Source: an uncultured Flavobacteriales bacterium
Lineage (GTDB): Bacteria; Bacteroidota; Bacteroidia; Flavobacteriales_D; Sanyastnellaceae
DNA length: 64,000 nt
Reading direction: 5' to 3'
Assembly: GCA_938074325.1 (NCBI GenBank)
Contig: CALJFZ010000015.1
Span: forward strand, 1-64,000
Of the stretch, positions 16,063-24,302 are shown in pieces. A program made the translations under genes and the position numbers. Below the pieces are notes generated by a model that worked only from the letters and a program-made list of their open reading frames with translations, searched no databases and was not told the DNA's origin. Position 1 is the first letter of the stretch; each line of letters opens with the position of its first letter.

Positions 16063-17106
16063 ATGCCTGCGAACGCAAGTTCGCCGAAATCCTACAAATT
16101 CAAAGCCGCTCATTCCGTGGTCCGCATTGGTGACATCGACATCGCAGAGTTTCCGTTCCTTTTGGCCCCAATGGAGGACGTAAGCGATCCGCCGTTTCGT
16201 GCGCTGTGCAAGAAATACGGAGCGGATTTGATGTACACAGAGTTCATCAGTTCTGAGGGTCTCATTCGGGATGCGGCAAAGAGTCGAGCGAAGTTGGACA
16301 TCTTTGAATACGAACGTCCCGTAGGTATTCAAATCTTCGGAAGTGAGATTGAGTCCATGCGGCAGGCTGCGGAAATCACAGAAGCTGCCCAACCGGATAT
16401 CATCGACATCAACTACGGTTGTCCCGTAAAGAAGGTCGCCTGCCGCGGAGCCGGCGCTGGTATTCTGCAGGACATCCCGAAGATGGTGGCGATGACCAAG
16501 GAAATCGTGGATACGTGCACCCTGCCTGTGACGGTGAAGACGCGATTGGGGTGGGACGAAAACAGCAAGTACATTGTCGAAGTGGCGGAGCGCCTGCAAG
16601 ATGTTGGCATCCAGGCCATCAGCATCCACGGTCGAACCCGGGCCCAGATGTATAAAGGCCAGGCGGACTGGTCCCTGATCGCGGAGGTGAAAAACAACCC
16701 GCGCATGCACATTCCGGTCTTTGGCAACGGGGACATCGATTCCCCGCAAAAGGCCATGGAATACAAGGGTCGCTACGGCGTGGATGGCATCATGATTGGG
16801 CGTGCGAGCATCGGCGCACCGTGGGTATTCCGCGAGATGAAACATTACATGGCCACGGGCGAACTCCTCCCTCCACCGGGCATGGCGGAACGCGTGGCAG
16901 CTGCACGTGAGCACTTTGACAAAGGCGTTGAGTGGAAGGGAGAGCGGTTAGGCGTCGTGGAGATGCGCCGGCATTATGCCAACTATTTCAAGGGATTGCG
17001 GGACTTCAAGCAGCACCGACTGCAGTTGGTTACCCTCGACGGAGTAGACGAAGTCCGAGCAAAACTGGATGAGTTGCTGACCATTCCATTCGAGCCAGCC
17101 GTCTGA
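16063..17106 (+). CDS. dusB: tRNA-dihydrouridine synthase
   Basis: FMN-dependent reductase of uridines in the tRNA D loop. 347 residues from the ATG at 16063: LLAPMEDVSDPPFR at the flavin site, INYGCPVKK, catalytic Cys127 in ACRGAGAG, and GNGDI and IMIGRASIG for phosphate binding. Homologues I recall begin near MVRIGDI, which here would be the GTG at 16117 (329 residues). Because a promoter element abuts the ATG, the N-terminal 18 residues are doubtful. It converges on the LolC-like gene with three bases between. Confidence 0.93.
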   Translation: MPANASSPKSYKFKAAHSVVRIGDIDIAEFPFLLAPMEDVSDPPFRALCKKYGADLMYTEFISSEGLIRDAAKSRAKLDIFEYERPVGIQIFGSEIESMRQAAEITEAAQPDIIDINYGCPVKKVACRGAGAGILQDIPKMVAMTKEIVDTCTLPVTVKTRLGWDENSKYIVEVAERLQDVGIQAISIHGRTRAQMYKGQADWSLIAEVKNNPRMHIPVFGNGDIDSPQKAMEYKGRYGVDGIMIGRASIGAPWVFREMKHYMATGELLPPPGMAERVAAAREHFDKGVEWKGERLGVVEMRRHYANYFKGLRDFKQHRLQLVTLDGVDEVRAKLDELLTIPFEPAV

Positions 17107-17109
17107 TTC

Positions 17110-18360
17110 CTACGTTGCGGCGAATCTCCTGACGAGGTTGCGCACCATCCAGCCGGACCCAATTCCCCCGATCAACACCACCACGCCCAACGTTCCCAGT
17201 ACGTCTGTGGCGACCAGCTCAACCGGGTAAGCGGGGATGACCGAACCTTGGAGTTTGACCCAGCCAAATTGGTGCTGCCCCCAGACCAAACCCATCCCAA
17301 TACCGGCACCAACCAATCCTCCGATGGCGTTAATCAGCACGCCTTGCCAAGCGAATACTTGCTCGAGTCGCCAACCGGTCAGGCCCATCGCACCCAACAC
17401 TTCGATGTCCTGGCGTTTTTCGAGCAGCAGCATCGTCAACGAGGCCATGACGTTGAAAGCGGCGACAACCAAAATGAACGAAAGAATGACAAACGTGGCC
17501 CATTTTTCGGCGCGGTTGGTCTGGGTGATGAGCGCGTTTTTCTCTTCCCGGGTCCGCACACGCCAAGGTTCACCTGCAGCTTCCAGGGCGGATTGAATCA
17601 CCCGTGCAACGTCCGCGCTGCGCTCCGTATCAAATAGGCCCAATTCAATGCGAGAGACGGCGTCGGGCCGTTGAAACAGCGCGCGCGCAAATTCCAAGGA
17701 AGTCAACGTGTACTTGCGGTCAATTTCCGCATTGACGGAAAACACATCGCATGCAAACGCCGACTCGGCGTGGAAGGCCCGTTCCCGGTGGCGTGTGAGT
17801 TTCTTCCCGCGAATGGGTGCACGGAACTGCAACGAAGGCAGTCCTTTTTCTGCGTCGAGGCTCCCCACCCCCAGCAGGTTGCGCACCCCGAGGCCCAATG
17901 CGGCGCAGGGTGCACCTGGTGTGAATTCCGGGGACCAAGTCCCGGTGCGCAGGGCCGATTCGATGGGCGCCGCTTGGAGCATGTCTTCGCTGAATCCGAG
18001 AACGGTCACGACGTGCGGTTGGCCGTCGCCCCACGCCACCACCGCTTCGTCCTCGATCACAGGCGCTACCGCAGTCAAAAGAGGTTCGGTTCCATCCGGT
18101 CCAAAACGAGCCTCCAACCAATCGACCGCCCGGTCGGGCACCGTGGCTCCTTCCGTGGGCACAATGGCCAAAGGTGCGTCCAGGGTGCCAAACAGATCCG
18201 TCACCACGGATTCGATGCCATTGAACGCGCTCAAGATGGCAATCATGGCTGCGGTTACGGCCGCGATGACAAACATGGAAATTCCCGAAATCAGGTGCGT
18301 CAGGCTGCGGTTCCTGCGTGTCCACGCGTAGCGCCAAGCGAGCCGAATCGGGAGACGCAT
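17110..18360 (-). CDS. LolC/LolE-type lipoprotein-releasing ABC permease
   Basis: Inner-membrane permease of 416 residues from the ATG giving MRLPIRL. Topology is one N-terminal segment (about 27-48), a periplasmic domain, and three C-terminal segments; the FtsX domain includes LLEKRQDIEVLGAMGLTG. The N-terminal LAWRYAWTRR pattern is typical of LolC/E, which extract lipoproteins from the inner membrane with LolD and LolA. The start lies four bases after the rbfA stop. The longer open frame begins inside rbfA and is not preferred. Confidence 0.87.
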   Translation of the reverse strand: MRLPIRLAWRYAWTRRNRSLTHLISGISMFVIAAVTAAMIAILSAFNGIESVVTDLFGTLDAPLAIVPTEGATVPDRAVDWLEARFGPDGTEPLLTAVAPVIEDEAVVAWGDGQPHVVTVLGFSEDMLQAAPIESALRTGTWSPEFTPGAPCAALGLGVRNLLGVGSLDAEKGLPSLQFRAPIRGKKLTRHRERAFHAESAFACDVFSVNAEIDRKYTLTSLEFARALFQRPDAVSRIELGLFDTERSADVARVIQSALEAAGEPWRVRTREEKNALITQTNRAEKWATFVILSFILVVAAFNVMASLTMLLLEKRQDIEVLGAMGLTGWRLEQVFAWQGVLINAIGGLVGAGIGMGLVWGQHQFGWVKLQGSVIPAYPVELVATDVLGTLGVVVLIGGIGSGWMVRNLVRRFAAT

Positions 18361-18364
18361 GCCC

Positions 18365-18703
18365 TTATTTCTTGAGGGCTTGGTCGATGGCCTCGTAGTA
18401 GTCAAGGCTATCGTCGAGGTAGAAATTCAGCTCGGGAATGATGCGGACTTGTTTGCCAATTTTGGCACCCAATTCCTTTCGAATACGCCATCCTTCCTGG
18501 CGAACGGCTTGGAGAGCAACCTGCTTGTCCGGCACGGCCATGAAGCTCAAGTACACTTTGGCCAACCCCAAATCAGGAGCCATGCGCACTTGGGTAACAG
18601 AGATGAACATGCCTCCAAGCCAAGCATTGGCATTGCGCTGGAAAATCACACTCAAATCGCGCCGAATCAGTTCGGCCATTTTTTCTTGACGGATGCCTGC
18701 CAT
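18365..18703 (-). CDS. rbfA: 30S ribosome-binding factor RbfA
   Basis: Small KH-like protein that binds the 16S 5' domain and helps 30S maturation. The 112-residue length and pattern (RQEKMAELIRRDLS at the start, ISVTQVRMAPDL, then VRIIPELNFYLDDS) are typical. It sits 17 nt downstream of hflX, so two ribosome-linked factors share a probable transcript with the LolC-like permease. Confidence 0.95.
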   Translation of the reverse strand: MAGIRQEKMAELIRRDLSVIFQRNANAWLGGMFISVTQVRMAPDLGLAKVYLSFMAVPDKQVALQAVRQEGWRIRKELGAKIGKQVRIIPELNFYLDDSLDYYEAIDQALKK

Positions 18704-18720
18704 GGTCTAAAGGTCGGAAA

Positions 18721-19899
18721 CTAATACAAGAAATTGTGGTAGGGGTACCGTTTCACGTGGATTTCCTTCACGGCCTCGAACATGACCTCCCGCATCTCGT
18801 CCATGCCCCACTTTTCTTTGGCGGAGATAAAAATCACTTGCCTGTCGCTGCGCTCAAACCGTTCGCGGATGCCGGCCATGATGTCCTCTTTGGTGGGCCC
18901 AAAGGGCTCCACTTCAATGCGGTCTACTTTGTTGAAGACAATCATCGTGGGCTTGTCGTCGCTGCCAATTTCGGCCAAGGTCTTTTCCACTACGGCCAAG
19001 TGATCTTCAAATTGCGGATGGCTTACGTCCACCACGTGGAGCAACAAGTCGCTTTCCCGTGTTTCATCCAAGGTGGATTTGAAACTTTCGATGAGCTGAT
19101 GCGGAAGTTTCCGGATGAAGCCGACCGTGTCGCTCAACAAGAACGGGAGGTTTTGCAGCACCACCTTTCGAACGGTGGTATCCAAGGTGGCGAACAGCTT
19201 GTTTTCAGCGAACACGTCGCTCTTGGACATCAACGTCATCAGGGTACTCTTACCGGCGTTCGTGTAGCCGACCAACGCTACCCGCACGAGCGCTCCCCGG
19301 TTTCCGCGCTGGGTGGCCATCTGCCTGTCGATGGCTTTGAGTTCTTTTTTCAGGTGGGCAATGCGGTCTCGGATGATGCGGCGGTCGGTCTCAATTTCTT
19401 TTTCACCGGGTCCTTTCATCCCAATCCCCCCTTTTTGCTTCTGCAGGTGCGTCCACATGTTGGTCAACCGCGGCAGGAGGTATTGGTACTGGGCCAATTC
19501 AACCTGGGTTTTTGCGTGGGCTGTGCGGGCGCGCTGGGCAAAAATGTCCAAGATCAAATTCGGACGGTCAAGGATTTTGCGCTCTGGGATTTCGCGTTCA
19601 ATGTTGCGCAACTGCGTCGGAGTCAACTCGTCATCAAAAATGAGGATATCGATCTCCGCTTCCTCGACGTATTCCTTGATTTCCTGAAGTTTTCCGCTCC
19701 CTACAAACGTCCGGGTGTCAGGACGTTCCAGACTCTGCACGAAAGTGCGCTTGTTGATGGCATCGGCAGTGGTCGCGAGGAATGCGAGTTCTTCCAAATG
19801 CTCGGCCACTTCCTCCCGGGTTTCCCGGTTTTGAACCAGGCCAATGAGTACGCAGGTTTCTGGCTCTAACGCCGTTGAATGCAGTTTTTTCTCGAGCAT
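18721..19899 (-). CDS. hflX: GTPase HflX
   Basis: Ribosome-associated GTPase that can split stalled 70S ribosomes under stress. Over 392 residues: N-terminal nucleotide-binding-like domain with TFVGSGKLQEI, a coiled-coil linker with the conserved KGPGEKEIETDRR, then the G domain with GYTNAGKST (G1), DTVGFI (G3) and NKVD (G4). Its ATG shares a base with the stop of the preceding cytochrome c gene. Confidence 0.96.
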   Translation of the reverse strand: MLEKKLHSTALEPETCVLIGLVQNRETREEVAEHLEELAFLATTADAINKRTFVQSLERPDTRTFVGSGKLQEIKEYVEEAEIDILIFDDELTPTQLRNIEREIPERKILDRPNLILDIFAQRARTAHAKTQVELAQYQYLLPRLTNMWTHLQKQKGGIGMKGPGEKEIETDRRIIRDRIAHLKKELKAIDRQMATQRGNRGALVRVALVGYTNAGKSTLMTLMSKSDVFAENKLFATLDTTVRKVVLQNLPFLLSDTVGFIRKLPHQLIESFKSTLDETRESDLLLHVVDVSHPQFEDHLAVVEKTLAEIGSDDKPTMIVFNKVDRIEVEPFGPTKEDIMAGIRERFERSDRQVIFISAKEKWGMDEMREVMFEAVKEIHVKRYPYHNFLY

Positions 19900-20243
19900 T
19901 ATTGGTCTTCCCTGAAGGTCTCGATGTAACGGGCAATGCCTCGAATGGTCGCTGCATCCAGGATGCCTTTCTGTGGGGGCATGGTGCCTTTCCCGTAAGT
20001 GATCAATGCCACGCGGCTTTCGAAGTCAAGGGTGGAGGTGCTCAAATCCGGCGCCTTTGAGGCCATGAGTTTTCCATCGGAACCGTGGCACAGTGAACAC
20101 TTCATGGTGTAAGCGCGCTTGATGCTGGCTTCGGAGGGCGGGGCGGCTGAAGGCGTGGGTGAATCGTGTTCACCGCCTCCGCATTGGCTCAAGGAGACCA
20201 CAGCGGCGGCGGCAGCGCACCAAATCCAATGGACCTTGCGCAT
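19899..20243 (-). CDS. Small exported c-type cytochrome
   Basis: 114-residue protein with a hydrophobic N-terminus and one haem-binding motif C49-S-L-C52-H53; a later MPPQKG supplies a plausible axial Met. The export signal ends in S-L-S-Q-C21, which looks like a lipobox except for Gln before Cys, so lipidation is uncertain. A low-complexity Gly/Ser/Pro/Ala linker follows. The start overlaps the stop of the upstream membrane protein (ATGA). An electron carrier is likely; its partner is unknown. Confidence 0.88.
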   Translation of the reverse strand: MRKVHWIWCAAAAAVVSLSQCGGGEHDSPTPSAAPPSEASIKRAYTMKCSLCHGSDGKLMASKAPDLSTSTLDFESRVALITYGKGTMPPQKGILDAATIRGIARYIETFREDQ

Positions 20244-20689
20244 CAGAACCAGCCGTACGCTTCAAATCCTGGACGGAAAGGCCAAGGAATGCTAGCGACG
20301 ATGATGAGCAACGCCAAGCCAAAGTAGCGGAGCTGCCGCTTGTGCTTCATCTCGTCGGTTTGCGCGCGTTTCACCAAACTGTGGCCGAGGGTACCGAAGA
20401 GGATGGCCAAAAGCATGCCCACCAAGTGCTCCACAGTAAAGAAGCGCATGACGGTGTTTTGCATGACGCCGGGCTGCCCCAGCATGGACATCCATCCTTT
20501 CATCATGTACAGCGCGAGTCCCAACACGAGTTGAATGTGCATGCTGATCATGGTGAACAGGCCCAGTTTGCCTTGGCCTGAGGTGAAGGTATTGTTGCGG
20601 TTTTGCCACGCCTTGACCAAGGTCACGACAAGCAAAGCGAGTACCACCCAGCGCAACGCGCTGTGCATGTGTTGGAATCCAGTAATCAT
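20243..20689 (-). CDS. Conserved four-helix membrane protein (cytochrome-b-like family of Bacteroidota)
   Basis: 148-residue integral membrane protein with four hydrophobic segments and several membrane-proximal His residues (HMHSALRW at the N-terminus, MHIQLVLG, VEHLVG, LGHSL). Bacteroidota homologues are often labelled cytochrome B, because the paired His could bind haem, but this is not established to my knowledge. Overlap with a cytochrome c gene supports a redox role. A TATCTTTG element ends 4 nt before the ATG. Confidence 0.8.
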   Translation of the reverse strand: MITGFQHMHSALRWVVLALLVVTLVKAWQNRNNTFTSGQGKLGLFTMISMHIQLVLGLALYMMKGWMSMLGQPGVMQNTVMRFFTVEHLVGMLLAILFGTLGHSLVKRAQTDEMKHKRQLRYFGLALLIIVASIPWPFRPGFEAYGWF

Positions 20690-20693
20690 GGCG

Positions 20694-20701
20694 CAAAGAT
20701 A
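20694..20701 (-). promoter_or_regulatory. Putative -7 element abutting the five-gene cytochrome-hflX run
   Basis: Minus-strand TATCTTTG (exact match) is followed by CGCC and then the ATG at 20689. It would drive the run membrane protein, cytochrome c, hflX, rbfA and LolC-like permease from a leaderless start. Confidence 0.65.
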
Positions 20702-20716
20702 GCGCCGCAGACGGGG

Positions 20717-22072
20717 TTAAACGACGCCTTGATCGATCATGGCGTCAGCCACCTTCACGAATCCGGCAATGTTGGCTCCCTTGACGTAATCGACGTACCC
20801 AGAAGCATCGGTGCCGTAAGTGACGCATTGCGTGTGGATGTCCTTCATGATGTTGAGCAGGCGCTCGTCGACTTCCTCACGGGTCCAGTTCATGCGCAGG
20901 CTGTTTTGGGACATTTCCAAGCCGCTGGTTGCGACACCCCCGGCATTGGAGGCTTTGCCCGGTGCAAAGAGAACTTTCGCATTTTGGAACACCTCAATGG
21001 CCTCGGGAGTCGACGGCATGTTGGCGCCCTCAGCAACCACTTGGCAGCCGTTGGAAACCAATTGCTGTGCTTCGTCTCCGTTCAATTCGTTTTGGGTTGC
21101 GCACGGGAACGCGGCCTCGCACTTGACACCCCACGGACGCTCGCCCGCGTGGAAGGACGCGGTGGAGTGCGCATCTGCGAATTCAGAAATGCGGCCTCGG
21201 CGAACGTTTTTCAGGTCTTTGATCCAGTCCAGTTGCTCCGTGGTCAAGCCATTCGGTTCGTAGATATAGCCCGATGAATCGGACATGGTGACCACTTTTC
21301 CGCCCATCTGAATGACCTTTTCGGCAGCAAACTGAGCCACATTCCCGGAACCGGAAATGACCACGTGCTTGCCTTCAAAATTTTGGCCTTTGGTATCGAG
21401 CATTTCGGCCGCAAAGTACACGGCACCGTATCCAGTGGCTTCCGGGCGAATCAATGAACCGCCCCAGTTGCGACCCTTTCCGGTCAATACGCCCGTGAAT
21501 TCATTTCGAAGGCGCTTGTATTGTCCGAACATGTAGCCAATTTCTCGGCCACCCACTCCGATGTCTCCGGCAGGCACGTCCGTGTTGGGTCCGATGTGCC
21601 GTGCCAACTCCGTCATGAAGCTTTGGCAGAAGCGCATCACTTCGTTATCGGATTTGCCCTTGGGGTTGAAGTTGGATCCACCCTTTCCACCGCCCATGGG
21701 CAAAGTGGTGAGGCTGTTCTTGAATACCTGTTCAAAACCGAGGAATTTCAAGACGCTCAAATTGACCGTTGGGTGGAAGCGAAGGCCTCCTTTGTACGGC
21801 CCAATGGCAGAATTGAATTCGATGCGGTAGCCTTTATTGACCTGCACTTGGCCGTTGTCATCGGTCCAAGGAACGCGGAAGAGGATGGTGCGTTCGGGTT
21901 CGACCATACGCTCGAGAATGCGATGCTCTGCGTACTTCGGGTGGTCGGCAATAAATGGAATTACGGTTTCGGCAACTTCTTGTACCGCTTGAATGAATTC
22001 AGGTTCATTCGGATTCTGAGCCGTTACTTCGGCCATGAAGGCCGCGATTTGCTCGTGGTGAGGGTCAGTCAT
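20717..22072 (-). CDS. gdhA: NADP-type glutamate dehydrogenase
   Basis: Reversible reductive amination of 2-oxoglutarate to glutamate; the hexameric ~450-residue class, usually NADP-linked and biosynthetic. 451 residues from the ATG. Visible are the substrate region [10 protein letters not shown], the catalytic lysine region [32 protein letters not shown], and the Rossmann loop [14 protein letters not shown]. Cofactor preference is inferred from family. A TAGATTTG promoter element lies 28 nt upstream. Confidence 0.96.
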   Translation of the reverse strand: MTDPHHEQIAAFMAEVTAQNPNEPEFIQAVQEVAETVIPFIADHPKYAEHRILERMVEPERTILFRVPWTDDNGQVQVNKGYRIEFNSAIGPYKGGLRFHPTVNLSVLKFLGFEQVFKNSLTTLPMGGGKGGSNFNPKGKSDNEVMRFCQSFMTELARHIGPNTDVPAGDIGVGGREIGYMFGQYKRLRNEFTGVLTGKGRNWGGSLIRPEATGYGAVYFAAEMLDTKGQNFEGKHVVISGSGNVAQFAAEKVIQMGGKVVTMSDSSGYIYEPNGLTTEQLDWIKDLKNVRRGRISEFADAHSTASFHAGERPWGVKCEAAFPCATQNELNGDEAQQLVSNGCQVVAEGANMPSTPEAIEVFQNAKVLFAPGKASNAGGVATSGLEMSQNSLRMNWTREEVDERLLNIMKDIHTQCVTYGTDASGYVDYVKGANIAGFVKVADAMIDQGVV

Positions 22073-22100
22073 CAACGTATCTATTAACGTTTAAGCGAGG

Positions 22101-22108
22101 CAAATCTA
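22101..22108 (-). promoter_or_regulatory. Putative -7 promoter element of gdhA
   Basis: Minus-strand TAGATTTG matches the consensus and ends 28 nt before the ATG. It lies just after the SDR stop codon, so gdhA probably has its own transcript. Confidence 0.55.
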
Positions 22109-22110
22109 AC

Positions 22111-22914
22111 TCACAGGGAAGAAGTTCGGCCTCCGTCGACCGGTAAATTAATGCCGGAGATGTAACTCGCTGAGGGTGAGGCTAAAAAGGCGATGGCCCG
22201 CGCCACTTCTTCCGGTTCTCCGGTGCGTTTCATGGGCACAACATTGGCCATTTGTGCCCGAATTTCTGCGGTTGAGGCTCCGGTTTTGCTCGCCTTGTTG
22301 GCAACGATCTGCTCCAACCGGGCTGTGTTCGTGGCGCCTGGCAACACGTTATTGACCGTAATGCCGTGCACGCCTACTTCGTTGGCCCAGGTCTTGGCCC
22401 AATTGGCGACGGCTCCGCGGATGGTGTTGCTGACCCCCAAGTTGTTCAGGGGCTGCTTGACACTTGTGCTGATGACATTGATGATGCGACCATATCCGGC
22501 GGCTTTCATGCCTGGAAGCACCGCTTGAGCAAGCAGGTGGTTGCATACCAAATGCTGTTGGAAGGTGTTCAAGAATGCTTCGACTTCTGCCTCTACGATG
22601 GGGCCCCCGGCGGGTCCGCCGGTGTTGTTGATGAGGATGTGTGCCGGGTGCGCTTCGACCACCTTGGCAATGGCGGTTTTCACTTCCTCCGGACGACTGA
22701 AATCGGCCTGGGCAACGGCGTGGCGTTCGGGGTTGGGCAGCTGTTTCAGAGCAGCGTCGAGCCGTTCAGCGTTCCGGGCTACCAATGTGACTTGCGCACC
22801 GAGGCCGGCCAAATGTTGCGCTGCAGCCAACCCAATTCCCTGGGTTGCACCGCACACCACCGCGTGCTTGCCCTCAAGCCCCAGTGGCATCCATGTATTC
22901 GTCGAATCCGTCAT
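22111..22914 (-). CDS. SDR family oxidoreductase with atypical active site
   Basis: 267-residue short-chain dehydrogenase-like protein. The Rossmann loop GATQGIG (residues 22-28) and the NNTGG motif are present, as is the C-terminal GINLPVDGG. The catalytic Y-x3-K is absent: the equivalent stretch after the serine of VISTSVKQ reads LGVSNTIRGAVANWAK, without Tyr. A FabG-like SDR subgroup shows this change, so it is probably natural rather than damage. Activity and substrate are unknown. The start follows a TACCTTCG element by 4 nt. Confidence 0.85.
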   Translation of the reverse strand: MTDSTNTWMPLGLEGKHAVVCGATQGIGLAAAQHLAGLGAQVTLVARNAERLDAALKQLPNPERHAVAQADFSRPEEVKTAIAKVVEAHPAHILINNTGGPAGGPIVEAEVEAFLNTFQQHLVCNHLLAQAVLPGMKAAGYGRIINVISTSVKQPLNNLGVSNTIRGAVANWAKTWANEVGVHGITVNNVLPGATNTARLEQIVANKASKTGASTAEIRAQMANVVPMKRTGEPEEVARAIAFLASPSASYISGINLPVDGGRTSSL

Positions 22915-22918
22915 GCGA

Positions 22919-22926
22919 CGAAGGTA
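22919..22926 (-). promoter_or_regulatory. Putative -7 element abutting the SDR start
   Basis: Minus-strand TACCTTCG, then TCGC, then the ATG at 22914. The same octamer lies upstream of rfbD and tRNA-Pro. Confidence 0.55.
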
Positions 22927-22932
22927 GCGACT

Positions 22933-22958
22933 CACCCGTCAAATTGGGTGTACTTTTA
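22933..22958 (+). promoter_or_regulatory. Inverted repeat and putative -7 element upstream of methylmalonyl-CoA epimerase
   Basis: CACCC (22933-22937) and GGGTG (22946-22950) form an inverted repeat with an 8-nt spacer, directly followed by TACTTTTA (22951-22958), a one-mismatch -7 element 17 nt before the ATG. The repeat could be an operator between the divergent genes; this is a suggestion only. Confidence 0.35.
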
Positions 22959-22975
22959 CCTGCAAACCCGCGCTG

Positions 22976-23374
22976 ATGAAACGCATAGAACACATTGGAA
23001 TCGCTGTTGCGGATTTGCGCGCAGCAGAGCAAATTTTCGAAGATGTATTGGGCGAATCGGCGTTCAAGCGGGAGCAGGTGGAATCAGAGGGAGTGGAAGT
23101 AAGCTTCTTCCAAACCGGGGAAAGCAAGGTTGAATTGCTGGCGAGTACAACACCTGAAGGCCCCATCGGCCAACACATCGCGAAGCGCGGCGAAGGCCTG
23201 CACCATTTGGCTTTTTCAGTGGACGACTTGCGCGGTGAAATCGAGCGCTTACAGTCGCTCGGCTACCGCGTCATCAGCGGCCCCAAAGACGGAGCGGATA
23301 ACAAGGAAATTGCCTTCCTGCACCCCGGGGACACCAACCGTGTTTTGGTTGAGCTCTGTGCGGAGCGTATCTGA
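22976..23374 (+). CDS. mce: Methylmalonyl-CoA epimerase
   Basis: Interconverts (2R)- and (2S)-methylmalonyl-CoA next to the B12-dependent mutase. 132 residues of the VOC fold; metal-ligand regions are visible at the start (RIEHIGIAV, His6), in the middle (GLHHLAFSV) and at the end (VLVELC, Glu). Both the glyoxalase-like repeats and the length fit the family. The mutase itself is not in the window, but the cobalamin adenosyltransferase at 11087 supports the route. It converges on the next gene with a four-base gap. Confidence 0.92.
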   Translation: MKRIEHIGIAVADLRAAEQIFEDVLGESAFKREQVESEGVEVSFFQTGESKVELLASTTPEGPIGQHIAKRGEGLHHLAFSVDDLRGEIERLQSLGYRVISGPKDGADNKEIAFLHPGDTNRVLVELCAERI

Positions 23375-23378
23375 TCCG

Positions 23379-24302
23379 TTACCAACGGTTCTTTTTCGCC
23401 CGACGCTTCTGCTTCTTGCGTTGTTTGCGCCGGTCCTTTTCCATCTGCTCGCCGAAAAGCACTTCTCCGGGGCGCTCTGCTACAGGGGGTCGTGCACAAT
23501 CGATGGCCGGTTTGGGTCGAAGTAAGTCCCAATGCAGGCTAAGGTTCCAAGGTTGGAATTGGCCTTCGTACCATTGAACCCGACCGTCGCCCTCTTCTGC
23601 AGTTGGAGCCAACTGGATGCCATCGTACGTAGCGATGAGGCGCAGGTAACGTCCGGACCGCGTTCGCACACCCGCACCGAGTCCGAGCTCCAATGCCAGC
23701 CGATCCGTCGCCGGCGCGGCCCGGGGAATGAACAGGGAATCCGGCCCCGTGCGGCTGAATTCGCCTCCCCATTCTCGGTCCCACCCCAGTCCGAGCTGGG
23801 CTTCGAGGAAAAAGTCCGTTTTGACTTCAAAGGCGCGCATCAAACGGAACGTGAGTTCGGAGGTCACGGCGGCGCGACCGCTGTCGATTAAGGCATTGGG
23901 TTGTAGGATGCTGTCCGCATCAGCAACGAGGCCTTGAAACGTGGAAACCGCAGCGTTGCGGGTGCCATTGAGTTCCAGGCACCACCGGTCCCAAATCAGT
24001 GGGCGCTTCGCGACGCCCCAGTACCCCACACCGAGCCGAAGAGCGGAATGCCCCGAATGGTTCCACATGCCTTGGTGAAGGGTGTCCAAGGAGCCATTGG
24101 GTTGAACCGTCTGATAGAGCGACGGGAGCGAGTCGGGCTGGGCCGAAAAGCCGTGGTAGCCAGCTGAGAAGGTCCATCCCGATCCGCGGTAATTTCTCCG
24201 GCCCGCATCAAACAGCTCAGGCGATTGAGCGGCCGCGATGTGGGCAAAAGCGACCAAGCATGCTGCAACGCAGACTTGGCTTAGGCGCCTGTTGATTCCC
24301 AT
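23379..24302 (-). CDS. Secreted protein, probable outer-membrane beta-barrel, unknown function
   Basis: 307 residues from the ATG giving MGINRRL, with a signal peptide to about residue 25 (cleavage near AHIAAAQ). The mature part has alternating aromatic and polar strands (WTFSAGYHGF, ALRLGVGYWGV, AQLGLGW, YLRLIATYDG), suggesting a small outer-membrane barrel, and ends in a strongly basic Lys/Arg tail unusual for a barrel terminus. Its start overlaps the end of kmo by 22 bases. I recognise no named family. The longer open frame upstream lies wholly inside kmo and is rejected. Confidence 0.65.
   Translation of the reverse strand: MGINRRLSQVCVAACLVAFAHIAAAQSPELFDAGRRNYRGSGWTFSAGYHGFSAQPDSLPSLYQTVQPNGSLDTLHQGMWNHSGHSALRLGVGYWGVAKRPLIWDRWCLELNGTRNAAVSTFQGLVADADSILQPNALIDSGRAAVTSELTFRLMRAFEVKTDFFLEAQLGLGWDREWGGEFSRTGPDSLFIPRAAPATDRLALELGLGAGVRTRSGRYLRLIATYDGIQLAPTAEEGDGRVQWYEGQFQPWNLSLHWDLLRPKPAIDCARPPVAERPGEVLFGEQMEKDRRKQRKKQKRRAKKNRW

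Noticed and set aside
18361-18405. Longer N-terminus of the LolC-like permease
   Set aside because: It overlaps the end of rbfA; the internal ATG gives the family-typical MRLPIRLAWRYAW start.
18736-19869. 377-codon open frame antisense to hflX
   Set aside because: Shadow of hflX, whose GTPase motifs are all intact in the sense frame.
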